A DNA stretch of 64,000 nucleotides, taken from Gliomastix tumulicola (taxonomy: Eukaryota > Ascomycota > Sordariomycetes > Hypocreales > Bionectriaceae). The stretch is from assembly GCA_001599755.1 (NCBI GenBank), contig BCHX01000003.1, positions 2,205,289-2,269,288 on the forward strand, written 5' to 3'. Shown piece after piece: positions 10,021-20,981 of this stretch. A program made the translations under genes and the position numbers. Within the stretch, counting starts at the first letter, position 1. Every line of letters begins with the position of its first letter. A model generated the notes under the pieces. It did no database searches. It had not been told where the DNA came from and saw nothing but the letters and a program-made list of their open reading frames with translations.

Positions 10021-12098
10021 ATGGCCTGGAGAACTGTCACCAGGAGACCTCAGCTGCCCGCTCTCCCGAGTCATCTCCGATTTGCAGCTACTTCTATAAG
10101 TCCAAGGACAGCACCTAAACCGGGACCCTCTGGTTTTCGATACAGCACGATGGCGGAAACCGGTGTTTCCGTGCAGGACCTGCCCAAGTCATGGCGATAC
10201 ACTGAGGCCCTCACCCCGGACCAGGCTTACCCAACGCCCACCGACTCTCACAACACGCCCCGAGACCAGATCAAACCCCGCCAAGTGAGTGGTGCTCTGT
10301 TCACCTGGGTGCGCCCGGAACAGCAGAAGGACCCTGAGCTGTTGGCAGTGAGCCCGGCGGCACTCCGCGATATTGGTATCAAGGCAGAGGAGGCGACGAC
10401 GGAAGAGTTCAATGAGTTCGTGGCTGGGAACCGCCTTCTCGGATGGGACTACGAGAAGAGTACGGGCGGGTATCCTTGGGCACAATGTTATGGAGGGTTT
10501 CAGTTTGGGCAGTGGGCAGGCCAGCTGGGCGACGGGCGAGCCATCTCGCTCTTCGAGTCGACGAACCCTGCTACAGGCCAGCGGTATGAGCTGCAACTCA
10601 AGGGCGCCGGTCTCACTCCATACTCCAGATTTGCGGACGGCAAAGCTGTTCTGAGGTCTAGCATCCGCGAGTTCATCGTTTCAGAAGCTCTCAATGCTCT
10701 TCGGATACCCTCGACTCGCGCTCTGTCTCTCACTCTGTTACCTCATTCAAAGGTGGTGAGGGAGAGAATAGAACCTGGTGCGATTGTCCTGCGCTTTGCA
10801 CAGTCCTGGATCCGCCTGGGCAACTTTGACATCCTTCGAGCTCGAGGCGAACGAGGCCTCATTCGAAAACTGTCAACGTACGTTGCTGAGGATGTATTTG
10901 GAGGCTGGGACACCTTGCCCGCACGTTTGGGCGACCCAGATAAGCCATCCGATTCGCCCGCTCCCGAGCGAGGAGTGGGTGAGTTGGACATCCAGGGGCC
11001 GGACGATGCGGCAGAGAATAGGTTCACGAGGTTGTACAGAGAGATTGTCAGACGCAACGCCGCGGTAGTTGCTCACTGGCAGGCTTATGGGTTTATGAAT
11101 GGTGTCTTGGTGAGTTTGAATGACCCTGTCGGACGAGCCGAGAATAGAAATGCTAACTATGACAGAACACCGACAACACGTCCGTTTTCGGCCTATCTAT
11201 CGACTTTGGACCCTTCGCCTTCATGGACAACTTTGACCCTTCCTACACTCCTAATCATGATGACCATACACTGCGTTATAGCTACAAGAACCAGCCGACT
11301 ATCATTTGGTGGAACCTCGTCCGGCTTGGCGAGTCACTCGGGGAGATGATGGGCATGGGATCGAACGTGGACGATCCCGAGTATATCGAAAGCGGGATCA
11401 AAGAGGAGCAAGTGGAGGTCGTCGTTGCGCGAGCAGAGAAGCTGATTACGCAAGCGGGAGAGGAGTACAAGGCGACGTTCCTGGGAGAGTACAAGAGGCT
11501 CATGACAGCCAGACTGGGGCTTCGCAACTTCAAGGAGTCTGACTTTGAGGAGCTGTTCAGCGAAGCCCTCGATACCATGGAGAATCTGGAGCTTGATTTC
11601 CATCACTTCTTCCGTCGCCTTAGCAACCTCACACTGGAGGACATCGCCACTCCTGAAGCAACCCTGGAGAAAGCCTCCGTCTTCTTCCATCAGGAGGGGC
11701 CCCCAAAGACCATCGGCGACGACCAAGCTCGGCAGCGAATTGCTGGCTGGCTCGAGAAGTGGAGGGCCAGGGTCATCGAGGACTGGATCGAAGAGGGTGT
11801 CAGCGTCGCCGAGGCCGAATCTGCTGATATGAAGCGGATCGAGCTCATGAAGAGCGTCAATCCTAACTTTGTCCCTCGTGGCTGGATCCTGGATGAGATC
11901 ATCAAGCGAGTAGAGAAGGAAGACGAGAGGGAGGTCTTGAATCGTGTCATGCACATGGCATTGAACCCATTCGCCGATGAATGGGATGGCCAGACATTCG
12001 ACGGAGCTACATGGAATGGAGATGCCGACGAGGAGAAGAGGTGGGTTGGAGATGTCCCCAGATTTGAGCGAGCCATGCAGTGTAGCTGTAGCTCCTAG
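10021..12098 (+). CDS. SelO family protein AMPylase (Fmp40-like), mitochondrial
   Basis: Selenoprotein-O/YdiU pseudokinase that transfers AMP to Ser/Thr/Tyr of redox proteins; yeast Fmp40 acts in mitochondria. Exons 10021-11109 and 11166-12098 give 673 aa; the intron 11110-11165 (GTGAGT..GACAG) has a GCTAACTATGACAG branch/acceptor end. The N-terminus MAWRTVTRRPQLPALPSHLR is basic and lacks acidic residues, like a matrix presequence; a second Met (MAETG, 10150) could give a cytosolic form. Active-site features: YELQLKGAGLTPYSR, RSSIREF, and after the splice NTDNTSVFGLSIDFGPF, whose acidic residues bind metal. The chain ends CSCSS: the Cys third from the end sits where animal SelO carries selenocysteine. 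Family call is firm; targets are inference. Confidence 0.94.
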
Positions 12099-12683
12099 AC
12101 TCCTTCGATACGCGGGTTTTCACTTGTTGGAGCGATAGATGCTTCCTGTGTACGATTTCCAGGCTCAGGCCCGAATTATCCTTGATATGAATTCATCAAC
12201 CCTTCTTCTGACAGGTGAATGTCACGACCGGCGGTAAGAGGCAGCGCTCACTGAGATAGACTCTCTCCCATGCTTCCATAATCGGCGTGATTTTGCTCTG
12301 GAACACAAGATAGAGGAGGGCTCGATTGAAGCAGCCGGCAGAGCCGACGCTCAAGCTCACCTACAATAAAATGTGCTCGTGGTACAATAATTTGGTGAAA
12401 GGAAAAGAAAACCTTCACCAAGATCCACAGACTCGGCAATTTTGAGTAGCCCGGTACGTACCTTCCCTGGAAATAACTGGTGGCCTCAGGCACAAATTTG
12501 GAGCTCCAACCAATCAGCGAGCGCGTAATCGGAAACCGTTCGTCCTTAGTCAGCGCCACTGAACAGCATTTGTGAGGGTCAACTCCCGAACAAGATCCCT
12601 CGTCTTCTACGTCAACGATTGAGCCCTTAATCCGCCTCTGCGTCTACCGTCGCCCACGAATTTTTCTCCGTCAAGGCGACACG
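12099..12683 (+). promoter_or_regulatory. Intergenic region upstream of the complex I subunit gene
   Basis: 585 bp between the SelO stop and the start of the 78 kDa gene. CCAATCAG at about 12509-12516 is a CCAAT box, a common activator site for fungal respiratory genes. Otherwise no structure seen. Confidence 0.45.
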
Positions 12684-15221
12684 ATGCTCCGACAGTCTCT
12701 AGCACGTTCGGCTTGGCGGACCGGCCGGGTGGCCGCCAATGTCTCGCGTGGTTTTGCGACGACGCCTCAGCGCCATGCCGAGGTGGAATTGACAATTGGT
12801 AAGCTGGCCCTCGAATTGCGAGCCATTGAGTGACGAATTGGCGCTGACATGATGATAGACGGGAAGAAGGTGTCTATTGAAGGTACGTTTGAGCAGCACA
12901 GGCGAGCTTGCGGCGTGGTACTGACAGACTCGAAGCTGGGTCCGCCCTGATCCAGGCCTGCGAGAAGGCTGGAGTAACCATTCCTCGGTGAGTAGCATGC
13001 GATCAATGACAATGTGTACGGCAATTGATGCTAACTGCTTGCAGATACTGCTACCATGAGTACGATATCCCGAAATCCCTCCGCGACCTGTGGCCTTCCC
13101 GAGACGAAATTAACAATGGTATAGAAAACTCATGATTGCCGGAAACTGCCGTATGTGCTTGGTGGAGGTTGAGAGGGCTCCCAAGCCCGTTGCTTCTTGC
13201 GCCTGGCCCGTTCAGCCCGGCATGGTTGTCAAGACGAACTCACCTCTCACCCACAAGGCCCGCGAGGGTGTGATGGAGTTCCTCCTGGCCAACCACCCCC
13301 TTGACTGCCCTATCTGCGATCAGGGTGGCGAGTGCGATCTCCAGGACCAGTCCATGCGTTACGGTGCCGACCGCGGCCGATTCCACGAGATTGGCGGCAA
13401 GCGTGCCGTCGAGGACAAGAACATCGGCCCCCTGATCAAGACCTCCATGAACAGGTGCATTCACTGCACTCGATGCGTGCGATTCGCCAACGACGTTGCC
13501 GGAGCTCCGGAGCTCGGCTCGACTGGTCGCGGTAACGACTTGCAGATTGGTACCTACCTCGAGAAGAACCTGGATTCTGAGCTGTCTGGAAACGTCATCG
13601 ATCTCTGCCCCGTCGGTGCCCTTACGTCCAAGCCCTACGCCTTCCGTGCTCGTCCCTGGGAGCTGAAGCACTCGGAGTCGATTGATGTGCTTGATGGCCT
13701 CGGCTCCAACATCCGTGTCGACTCGCGAGGTCTTGAGGTTATGAGGATTCTTCCTCGTCTCAACGACGACGTCAACGAGGAGTGGATCAACGACAAGACC
13801 CGATTCGCCTGCGATGGTCTTAAGACCCAGCGACTTACTATTCCCCTGATCCGACGTGAGGGCAAGTTCGAGCCCGCTGACTGGGAGGAGGCCCTCACCG
13901 AGGTCGCCAGAGCCTACCAGATCAAGAACCCTCAGGGCAACGAGTTCAAGATCATCTCCGGTGCCCTCACTGAGGTTGAGTCTCTCGTTGTGGCCAAGGA
14001 CCTCGCCAACAAGCTCGGCTCGGATAACCTCGCCCTTGACACGCCCACTGGCAGCCAGCCTCTCGCCCACGGTGTCGATGTTCGCTCCAACTATCTCTTC
14101 AACTCCAAGATTGCTGGTATTGAGGAGGCTGATGCTATCCTCCTTGTCGGCACTAACCCTCGCCACGAGGCCGCTGTTCTCAACGCCCGCATCCGCAAGA
14201 GGTGGCTCCGCTCTGACCTCGAGGTCGGTGTTGTTGGCCAGAGCTGGGAGTCGACCTTCGACTTCGAGCACCTCGGTACTGACCACGCTGCTCTCAAGAA
14301 GGCTCTGGCCGGTCCCTTCGGCAAGAAGCTCCAGGCCGCCAAGCGACCTATGATCATTGTCGGATCTGGTGTCACCGACCATGCCGATGCTAAGGCCTTC
14401 TACGAGACTGTCGGTGCCTTCGTCGAGAAGAACGCTGCCAACTTCGTCAACGCTGAGTGGGATGGCTACAACATCCTCCAGAGGGAGGCATCGCGTGCCG
14501 GTGCCTTTGAGGTTGGCTTCACCACCCCGTCTGCCGCCGTTGCTGAGACCAAGCCCAAGTTCGTCTGGCTCCTTGGTGCCGATGAGTTCAACGAGGCCGA
14601 TATTCCTAAGGACGCTTTCATTGTCTACCAGGGTCACCACGGTGACAAGGGTGCCCAGATCGCCGACATTGTGCTCCCCGGTGCTGCCTACACCGAGAAG
14701 GCTGGTACCTATGTCAACACTGAGGGCCGTGTCCAGATGACCCGTGCTGCCACCTCTCTCCCCGGTGCCTCGCGCACCGACTGGAAGATCCTCCGCGCTG
14801 CTGGTGAATTCCTCGGCGTCTCTCTCCCCTACGATGACGTTGCTGCCGTGCGGGATCGCATGGTGGAGATTAGCCCTGCCCTGGCTGCCTACGACGTTAT
14901 TGAGCCCGTCGCTCTGAGGGGTCTCAGCAAGGTGCAGTTGGTTGACCAGAACAAGGGTTCTAAGGCTGCCGGTGAGCCTCTGAAGAAGGTCATCGACAAC
15001 TTCTACTTCACAGATGTTATTTCTAGAAGGTTCGTCTTACAGCGCCCCCCTCTTATCTATCCTCATGTTTCTGGTTCATGATATACTGACTTCATTCTAA
15101 TAGTTCACCCACCATGGCTCGTTGCTCTGCTGCGAAGGAGACTGGTGACCCGCGGACGAATTTCATGGCCCCTGGTATTGAGGAGGAGAGGCCGATGGGC
15201 CAGATTGAGTATGGTGCATGA
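12684..15221 (+). CDS. nuo78: NADH-ubiquinone oxidoreductase 78 kDa subunit (complex I)
   Basis: Largest peripheral-arm subunit of mitochondrial complex I (NDUFS1/NuoG), holding three Fe-S clusters on the NADH-to-quinone path. Six exons: 12684-12798, 12859-12882, 12936-12987, 13045-13059, 13125-15029 and 15104-15221, giving 742 aa, the usual size in filamentous fungi. The N-terminus MLRQSLARSAWRTGR is a matrix presequence. Splicing yields VELTIDGKKVSIEAGSALIQACEKAG, then YCYHEKLMIAGNCRMCLVEVE. Cluster ligands visible: the plant-type ferredoxin cysteines (YCYHE, GNCRMC, SCAWP), the His-Cys set HPLDCPICDQGGEC, and CIHCTRC with CPVGALT. The C-terminal half is molybdopterin-oxidoreductase-like without cofactor. 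The last exon gives MARCSAAKETGDPRTNF and ends IEYGA. Two exons are only 24 and 15 nt. Confidence 0.96.
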
Positions 15222-15473
15222 GCTGCGGGATAGTGTGGTGGTGGCATTCCTTTGTCGCTTCAAGGTGTTCGCATCGCATGTACATATATAGCAAGTCATC
15301 GGGTTAGAGAGCAGGTAAATAACCTAGAGTTTTCGTTTTTTTTTTGTACTTGATACAGATAACAGGAACGCCCTCGGTGCTCTTGTGATGAACCAGACCC
15401 AGGGCTTTCGTATTCGTGACGTAACAGCCCATGATTCGTGAAGTCTTTTGTGTGTTTACATTCCTAGTCCGAC

Positions 15474-16313
15474 TTAGAAGTCAAACTCCCTGTCTCGAGC
15501 GACCTCTCTCTCATACAACTCCCTGTACCGCTGTCTGATGCCTTCAACATGGTTTTCGAAATTATCGAGATCCACCAACCCTTTATTGATGGTCCTCTCG
15601 ATATCTCGAACCAAGGACTGCCGTGAAAACGGATGCTGAGGGCCGGTGGGCGCCGTCTCCGCCTCCGCCTGTGCCTGCACCTCCCTCATCCGCTCAATCT
15701 CCTCCAGCGTCGGCGGCGCGTGTCCGAGCACCTCCCTGTCGAACCCGTACTCCATGTTGGCCATGAGCAGGTTTAGCCCCCGCCGCCGGCGCCCGTCCGG
15801 GTCCGCGGCCAGGCGCTGGGCGTCGTCGAACACGTGCTCGCGGTTCTCGCGCTCCCAGAGGTGCGTGTTCTCGACCTGGCGGAGGCACTCCTGGCGGTAG
15901 AGGCCGAGGCAGTTGTCGCGGACCTTCTTGCTGTGGGCGTTGAGGCTGTCGAGCTTGGCCTCGATGCGCTGGAGGCGGTTGGAGGGCGGGGTGAAGGGGT
16001 CGGTGAGCTCCTCGCCCTTGAGCTCGACGAAGATGGCCGGGGCGAGGGTGGTGAGCGGCGGGATGGAGGATTTGGCGGATTCTGGGACTTGGGACTGGGG
16101 TTGGGGCTGGGGTGGTGGTGGCTGCTGCTGGTACTGCGGCGGCTGTTGATACTGCTGCTGTGGTTGTTGCTGGTGGAAGGCGGGACGACGCTGATAGTCA
16201 CGGGGCGGTTCCCGATGACCCTCTGGCTGGCGCATCGGAGTCGACGAGCCGGCATGTCTGTGGGGATACGGCGAGGTCGGCGGCGGCCTCCAGGGTTCTC
16301 TCGGAGGCGCCAT
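15474..16313 (-). CDS. Hypothetical Gln/Pro-rich protein, 279 aa
   Basis: Not recognised. A single uninterrupted reading frame starts MAPPREPWRPPP. Residues 1-80 are Pro/Gln/Arg-rich and disordered, with QQQ and PPQPQPQSQ runs. From about residue 95 to the end the chain looks folded and alpha-helical, charged, with likely coiled-coil helices (RLQRIEAKLDSLNAHSKKVR; RQRYRELYEREVARDREFDF at the C-terminus). No signal peptide or membrane segment. It is convergent with nuo78 and tandem with the Atg37-like gene. Codon use matches its neighbours, and the ordered composition of the C-terminal half supports a real gene. The helical half could be a subunit of a nuclear complex, but that is speculation. 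Confidence 0.75.
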   Translation of the reverse strand: MAPPREPWRPPPTSPYPHRHAGSSTPMRQPEGHREPPRDYQRRPAFHQQQPQQQYQQPPQYQQQPPPPQPQPQSQVPESAKSSIPPLTTLAPAIFVELKGEELTDPFTPPSNRLQRIEAKLDSLNAHSKKVRDNCLGLYRQECLRQVENTHLWERENREHVFDDAQRLAADPDGRRRRGLNLLMANMEYGFDREVLGHAPPTLEEIERMREVQAQAEAETAPTGPQHPFSRQSLVRDIERTINKGLVDLDNFENHVEGIRQRYRELYEREVARDREFDF

Positions 16314-17061
16314 TGTGCTGCGCTTTGATTTGAGTGGGTGGGAGTCGAGTCTCTTTGTGGAGGGGCGTTGGGCGGCGACCAGACGGTGAGCTGTGCTTTT
16401 CTTTTGTTTCTTTGTGCAGCGCCCGTAAAAAGAAGAAGAAGAAGATGGCGAGACGATTGCACAGGCGCGCTTTAAGTGTGATGTTCGTGATTGATGTGAC
16501 TGATGGGCTCGAGATTAGAGCTGGTGCGTTTGGATGAAAAGCTGAGGTCGTCGCTGCCAGGTTGTTGTGTAAGGCGACGCTCCTGTTGGTTGGATCCTCT
16601 AAAACCACCAACCCACCACATGCACAGATAATGGGTGACACACAACAACTGATGTATCCAGATCCCGGTACTTCTATTCTTCTTGATAATTCCTGAATAT
16701 GTCTTGCAGAAGATTGTAGATATCTTCTGCATGTGCTATATAAACATGGCGTGGATTCGTAAAATGACAAAATGAGAAAGTGCTGGACGGGGTTCGTATT
16801 TCCTCCTACCGCGTCCGTACCTATGAGTAGTCTCACTCCCTCATGAGGAGGCGTCCTCATAGGCATCCGTTTTATGGCGGTGGCCGGTCGATGCGACGAC
16901 CCTGTGCTGCCATAGACCATACCCCAGACCAGTGGGAGAAGATGTCGAGCACTCCTTGCAGAGGAGCTGCCCGACTCGCTGGTTTGGTGGAATCTAGAAT
17001 CCAGCGACGACTCGACCGGCTCGGCTCAGAGCCGGTGATGATTGGGCGATATCGAGGAGGA
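16314..17061. other. Intergenic, upstream of the 279-aa protein
   Basis: About 750 bp between tandem minus-strand genes. A 16423-16444 GAAGAA run reads as TTCTTC on the transcribed strand, a pyrimidine tract of promoter/leader type. TATATAA at 16737-16743 is a possible TATA element. No coding signal. Confidence 0.4.
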
Positions 17062-18076
17062 TCACCTGGACGGGAGTGCCTTCCGCACGTACTCACGTAT
17101 GAGGCGCAAGCACGCTCTCACCAGATCCTCGAGTCTCCTGTCCTTGCGTCTCCGCATCCACAGGAGTACTATGCTCAACACCACGAAGTCGACGAAGACG
17201 TGCTTGAACACGGCCCACGCCGCCCAGCCTATCCAGGCCGGGATGCTGCGCTCCTTCTTCGACCTCCACTCCCTCCCCGTCGTGATCTGCTCCCGCAGCG
17301 CGGCGACCTCGGCCGAGAGGTTCGTGATGGCCCTCTCCACCGCCCGCTGCCACCGCCCGCTCCTCGGCCCTACGAAGATCTCCTCTTCCTCCTCGTCAAT
17401 CTCCATCTGCCGCTGCGACCGCAGCTCGGCCTCGTCCTGTTCGCTCATGGGATTCAGGATCCGCATGGGACCTTCGGTGCCGCTCGCGGGCTGCTGGAAG
17501 TGTCTCGTCGTCACGCCGCCGCCGCCTGCTTTGGGCGAGGAGAAGGAGGACCCGGGGGAGTTGTCCTTGATCTGGTTCCAGACGAACTCGAGTTCGCCCA
17601 CAAGCTCCTTTGCGTCTCTGCACAAACATGTTAGCTTCCCTGCTGCTACACCCGCCATATCCTAATCTCGTTCGTAAGGGGGGGGGAAGTCGTACGGCGT
17701 GTTCGCGTAACGATGCATCGTCTCGATGAGGGCCTCAATGTATCTCCTCTTGGACTCCGTCCGGCTGAGTCCCCTCTGCGAGTTCCACGCATCCCACTTG
17801 TCCCTCTCCCGCTGGACGTCCTCCTCCGTCGTGCCCGGGCCGGGCGCGGGCCGCTCCATGACGCCGTCGACGTCGCCCTCCATCGCCTGCTTGTAGAGGC
17901 CGTAGAGTCGTAACCGTTCCGACGGCGGTGGGCGGGACGCGCCCGTCTTGGGGACCTTTTTCACCGTGTTGAGGGCATGGACGAAGACTCGGTCTGCGAG
18001 AATGAGTTGTCAGTACCAAGATCATGCATGTCTCCGAAGGCGGCCAGCTCCAAATCTTACCCACGGAGTCCGCCAT
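17062..18076 (-). CDS. atg37: Membrane-anchored acyl-CoA-binding protein, Atg37/ACBD5-like
   Basis: Predicted tail-anchored peroxisomal acyl-CoA-binding protein; the Pichia Atg37/animal ACBD5 group acts in pexophagy and fatty-acid handling. Exons 18076-18061, 17993-17696 and 17617-17062 give 289 aa. Introns are 18060-17994 (GTAAGA..CGCAG) and 17695-17618 (GTACGA..GTGCAG). Splicing gives MADSVDRVFVHALNTVKKVP then NTPDAKELVGELEFVWNQIK. The ACB domain (residues ~6-110) has the ligand signature LRLYGLYKQA, KWDAWN and SKRRYIEALI. A disordered acidic linker, a short coiled coil (LSAEVAALREQI) and one C-terminal transmembrane helix (IPAWIGWAAWAVFKHVFVDF onward) follow, with a basic tail RRRKDRR of the kind used for peroxisome/ER tail anchoring. 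The Atg37 label is inferred from this domain order. Confidence 0.85.
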
Positions 18077-19084
18077 GGTGCTGCGTCAAGGGCGCCTCGG
18101 GCGCGGAAGCTCTCGGATCGGAGCAAGGCCCTCGTGCCGAACGCGGTGCTGGTGCGATGCGATGCGACGCGCGACGGCTGGGCAGGTCAAAGTCGAAAAT
18201 GGCAAAGCACCGAGGCGACGGAGCCTCGCGGGCTCCCTTCGAACGACGTGAGGTGTCCAGGGGAAGCGTTGGGCTGGGGGGGCTGAGTGAGGACGAGATT
18301 GGGCTGAGGGTGTCAGAGGGCCACTGTAAGGTTGATGCTATTAGTTAGTATGGGTAGGCGTCGTGCCGCGGCATCTTTCTACCGATAAGGAATTCGAGTG
18401 CAAGCCCGTGCGATTGACCAGAGGAAGCAGCTCCAGGATGCGAAGAGGACGACAAAAACAGTGTCATGGAACTAGAAGTGGTCTTATTTAGACACGCGAA
18501 TGGCATAAAAGTGAAAAGGAGGCGTCTCAATGCTCATCGGATGACAAGATGCTGCTTCGGGTAGGAGGGCGGATTGGGGAATCGTTAGTGGCATTGATAA
18601 GGTACATGACGATATGCCTCGGCGACTACGGCAAAGGCGAGGAAAGGGGACAAGAGCACAAGCACGTTTTGGCGCATCCGTCTTGTCGGATACTGTGATT
18701 GATCCACTAACACATGATCTCGGTCCACTGAATTGGCGATGTTCAGTGGGAGACAAAAAAAGCGTCACTGCAATCCCCCAAGTCTCATGGAACAGCAAGC
18801 ATTGGTTGCGTTTCTTGTTGAATGGGCATTCTGTCGTTTCTTCTAATTTCTCTTCGGTTTGCTGCAGCACTGCAGCTCGCATTGACAGCTGCTGATGTCG
18901 TGCATGACGGGAAATTATGCTTGGTGGAAGGGGTGGGTGAGACTAGGAAAATGGTAGGACACCGAGGTATGTTGCATGAAACGGAGATGGATAGAGGATC
19001 TTTTAGAACCATCCATGCATCTCCTCATGACACGTGGTTGGAGAAAAACTACTGCTGCCATATGCAAAGCCGAAATATGCGGCC
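18077..19084. other. Intergenic region between the Atg37-like and RNase III genes
   Basis: About 1 kb. It includes the promoter of the Atg37-like gene and the 3' end of the RNase III gene. Weak overlapping frames on both strands show no family features. No repeat or RNA gene seen. Confidence 0.4.
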
Positions 19085-20095
19085 TTATAGCTCCTCCATA
19101 TATGCCCTCTTCTTTGCCTCATACTCTAACATCAGCTCTTTCTGCTGCAGAGCAGCGGTCGCTGCTATCTGCCCTGCTTCCTTCTTCCCTAGTGCCGTCC
19201 CCGTCCCAAGCAGCCTCTCATTCTCTCCCCAGCCAGTGAGGTACACTCCAACCGAGAATAACGGTAGGTTGAGCCTTTCGTCTTTGCTGGGGCCTGGTAT
19301 GTCTCGGTATTCTATCCGGATCCCCTTTGCCCCAATCAATCGAGTTAATTGGTCCTTGGGAGGGAAACTTGACGGGTCGCGTGTCGAGCCACCACGGGCG
19401 TTTCCAGGACTCTTAGAGTTGGATGGAGGACAGCTGGTTGTCGGCGCTGTCTGGGGAGTCGGGCGGCGACGCAGAAACTCCTCGTTTTGGGCAATTTCGT
19501 CCTTTATGGTGATGGAGAAGAGCGCCCGAAGCCACTGCGCTGCGACCGCGAGACCGTTGGTAGGGTCTGACACGATCACGGCGGCGACATACGCTTCGAA
19601 CATGTCTCCCTGAATTTTGATCAGGTCCTTGTCGCTCGACCGGCCTCGCGCATTCTTTTTCGAGGTAGAGACGTCCGAGGGTATCTTGGCCCGCGACATC
19701 AAGGCGTAGCCCGTGAAGTACTCCGCGAGGTTCGTGTTGCGTATCAGCAACTCCCGGAGTTGGGAGCAGCGGCCTGACGGCGTGTGCGTAAAGGTCTGGA
19801 AGATGAGGCTCGTCGCTATCATCTCTAGATACGCATCTCCGAGCCACTCGAGCCGTTCGTAGCTCGGGCCGTCCCCTATGCAACCTGGGTGTTTGAAGAC
19901 CTGGCTCTCGACGTCGGCATCGTGTATCCTTGGTAGAGGGGGTAGCTGGGAGGGGATATCTGCGGCCTTCCAGGGCTCGACCAGCAATGGAGGTAGAATT
20001 TGTGGCTGTACTGGATCTGTGTGTGATAATGTTTTTGTCGAGGACTTGTGCCGCTTGCCAGTCGGCTCATCGTTTTCTAGTTTGTGTTTTGACAT
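19085..20095 (-). CDS. Ribonuclease III (Rnt1/Pac1 type)
   Basis: Double-strand-specific endoribonuclease expected to process pre-rRNA, snRNA and snoRNA in the nucleus. 336 aa from the ATG at 20095 (MSKHKLENDEP); the frame is open further upstream but has no ATG. One exon. The N-terminus is basic and disordered (GKRHKSSTK). The RNase III domain holds the signature YERLEWLGDAYLE with its catalytic acidic residues (~residues 85-97), then GDMFEAYVAAVI, supplying the second Asp/Glu pair. The C-terminal part matches a double-stranded RNA-binding domain (LPLFSVGVYLTGWG, then LGTGTALGKKEAGQIAATAA). There is no PAZ or helicase domain, so it is not Dicer. It is divergent from the mS33 gene by 380 bp. 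Confidence 0.92.
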   Translation of the reverse strand: MSKHKLENDEPTGKRHKSSTKTLSHTDPVQPQILPPLLVEPWKAADIPSQLPPLPRIHDADVESQVFKHPGCIGDGPSYERLEWLGDAYLEMIATSLIFQTFTHTPSGRCSQLRELLIRNTNLAEYFTGYALMSRAKIPSDVSTSKKNARGRSSDKDLIKIQGDMFEAYVAAVIVSDPTNGLAVAAQWLRALFSITIKDEIAQNEEFLRRRPTPQTAPTTSCPPSNSKSPGNARGGSTRDPSSFPPKDQLTRLIGAKGIRIEYRDIPGPSKDERLNLPLFSVGVYLTGWGENERLLGTGTALGKKEAGQIAATAALQQKELMLEYEAKKRAYMEEL

Positions 20096-20475
20096 GGCGC
20101 GAGGAGTGCCTTGATGATTTGCGTTGTGAAGAAGGTGAGTAGATGAGGCTCTCAAGGCGTGGATAAGCCAATAAAGCTTGCGTAAAGAAACAAAATGAGA
20201 TGCTGTATGCTTTGTAGTTGAGAGCCGTCTTTCAATTTTCTCTCACTTGCTCTTTAATGAAGCCTCGATGATTTTGGGTTTAGGTGAAGTTGGCTTTATT
20301 TTGTCAAGAGCATGCCTTGGTATTTAAGGTGGAGACTGATGAAGCCAGGCGCAAAAGTGGAGACTTTGATGGGGCCAATCGATTGCTCGACACCAATTTC
20401 TGTCGACGACATCCATTTTCGACATCGAGACGGGATCAGTTTCTGGCGTGTTCGCTGTCGCCCAACATCGCCATT
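20096..20475. promoter_or_regulatory. Bidirectional promoter RNase III / mS33
   Basis: 380 bp between divergent start codons of two RNA/ribosome genes. ATCGATTG at 20377-20384 and AAGCTTGCG at 20173-20181 are visible, but no element I can name with confidence. Confidence 0.4.
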
Positions 20476-20981
20476 ATGAGTGTACCACGCGCCAGGCTTT
20501 TGGCCTTGATGAAGGTGAGTCAATCTCTGAATATCGCATCATCACTGAAGGCTTATTGACATCAATGCAGGCTCAATGCGAAGTCTTCCAGACCAACTAC
20601 AACCCCGAGCGCGTCCGAATGGGCAACAAGATCCTACGACAGAGATTAAGGGGCCCGGCGCTGGCTGCATACTACCCGCGAAAGCTGGCCACGATCAAGG
20701 ACGTCAAGGCTGAGTTCGGCCCGGATTTGGCAACGTGGGACGATGCTGAGGAGGACCGATTCGAATACATCGAGGAGTAAGGACCTACACTGTACTCGAC
20801 GTCATGGAGGTTTCTTTGTTGCTGACGGCCGCTACAGATTGAAGCAGCGTGGAAAGAACAACCCGAAGAAGAAGACGGCACCGACAGCGCCGGCGTCAGG
20901 TTTGTCATTTTCCCGGTCACTGCGCATCTCGACGCGATCATTTGCTGATTCACAATAGGGAAGGGAGGCAAGAAGAAATAA
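20476..20981 (+). CDS. rsm27: Mitochondrial small-subunit ribosomal protein mS33 (S27/Rsm27)
   Basis: Mitoribosome small-subunit protein, 109 aa. Four exons: 20476-20514, 20571-20776, 20838-20899 and 20959-20981, each bounded by GT..AG (GTGAGT..GCAG; GTAAGG..ACAG; GTTTGT..ATAG). The spliced product reads MSVPRARLLALMK, AQCEVFQTNYNPERVRMGNK, ILRQRLRGPALAAYYPRK, then an acidic FGPDLATWDDAEEDRFEYIEE and a Lys-rich tail ending GKGGKKK. The NPERVRMGNKILRQRLRGP core and YYP motif are characteristic of the MRP-S33 family. The final coding exon is only 23 nt. Length is typical for fungal members. Confidence 0.92.

Noticed and set aside
13240..14640. 466-codon open frame antisense to nuo78
   Set aside because: Mirror of a GC3-biased conserved coding exon; composition Val/Gly/Leu/Glu-rich with no domain. 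The sense strand is certain.
15834..16328. Plus-strand Leu/Val/Gly-rich frame opposite the Gln/Pro-rich protein
   Set aside because: Hydrophobic look is simply the complement of a Pro/Gln/Arg-coding stretch.
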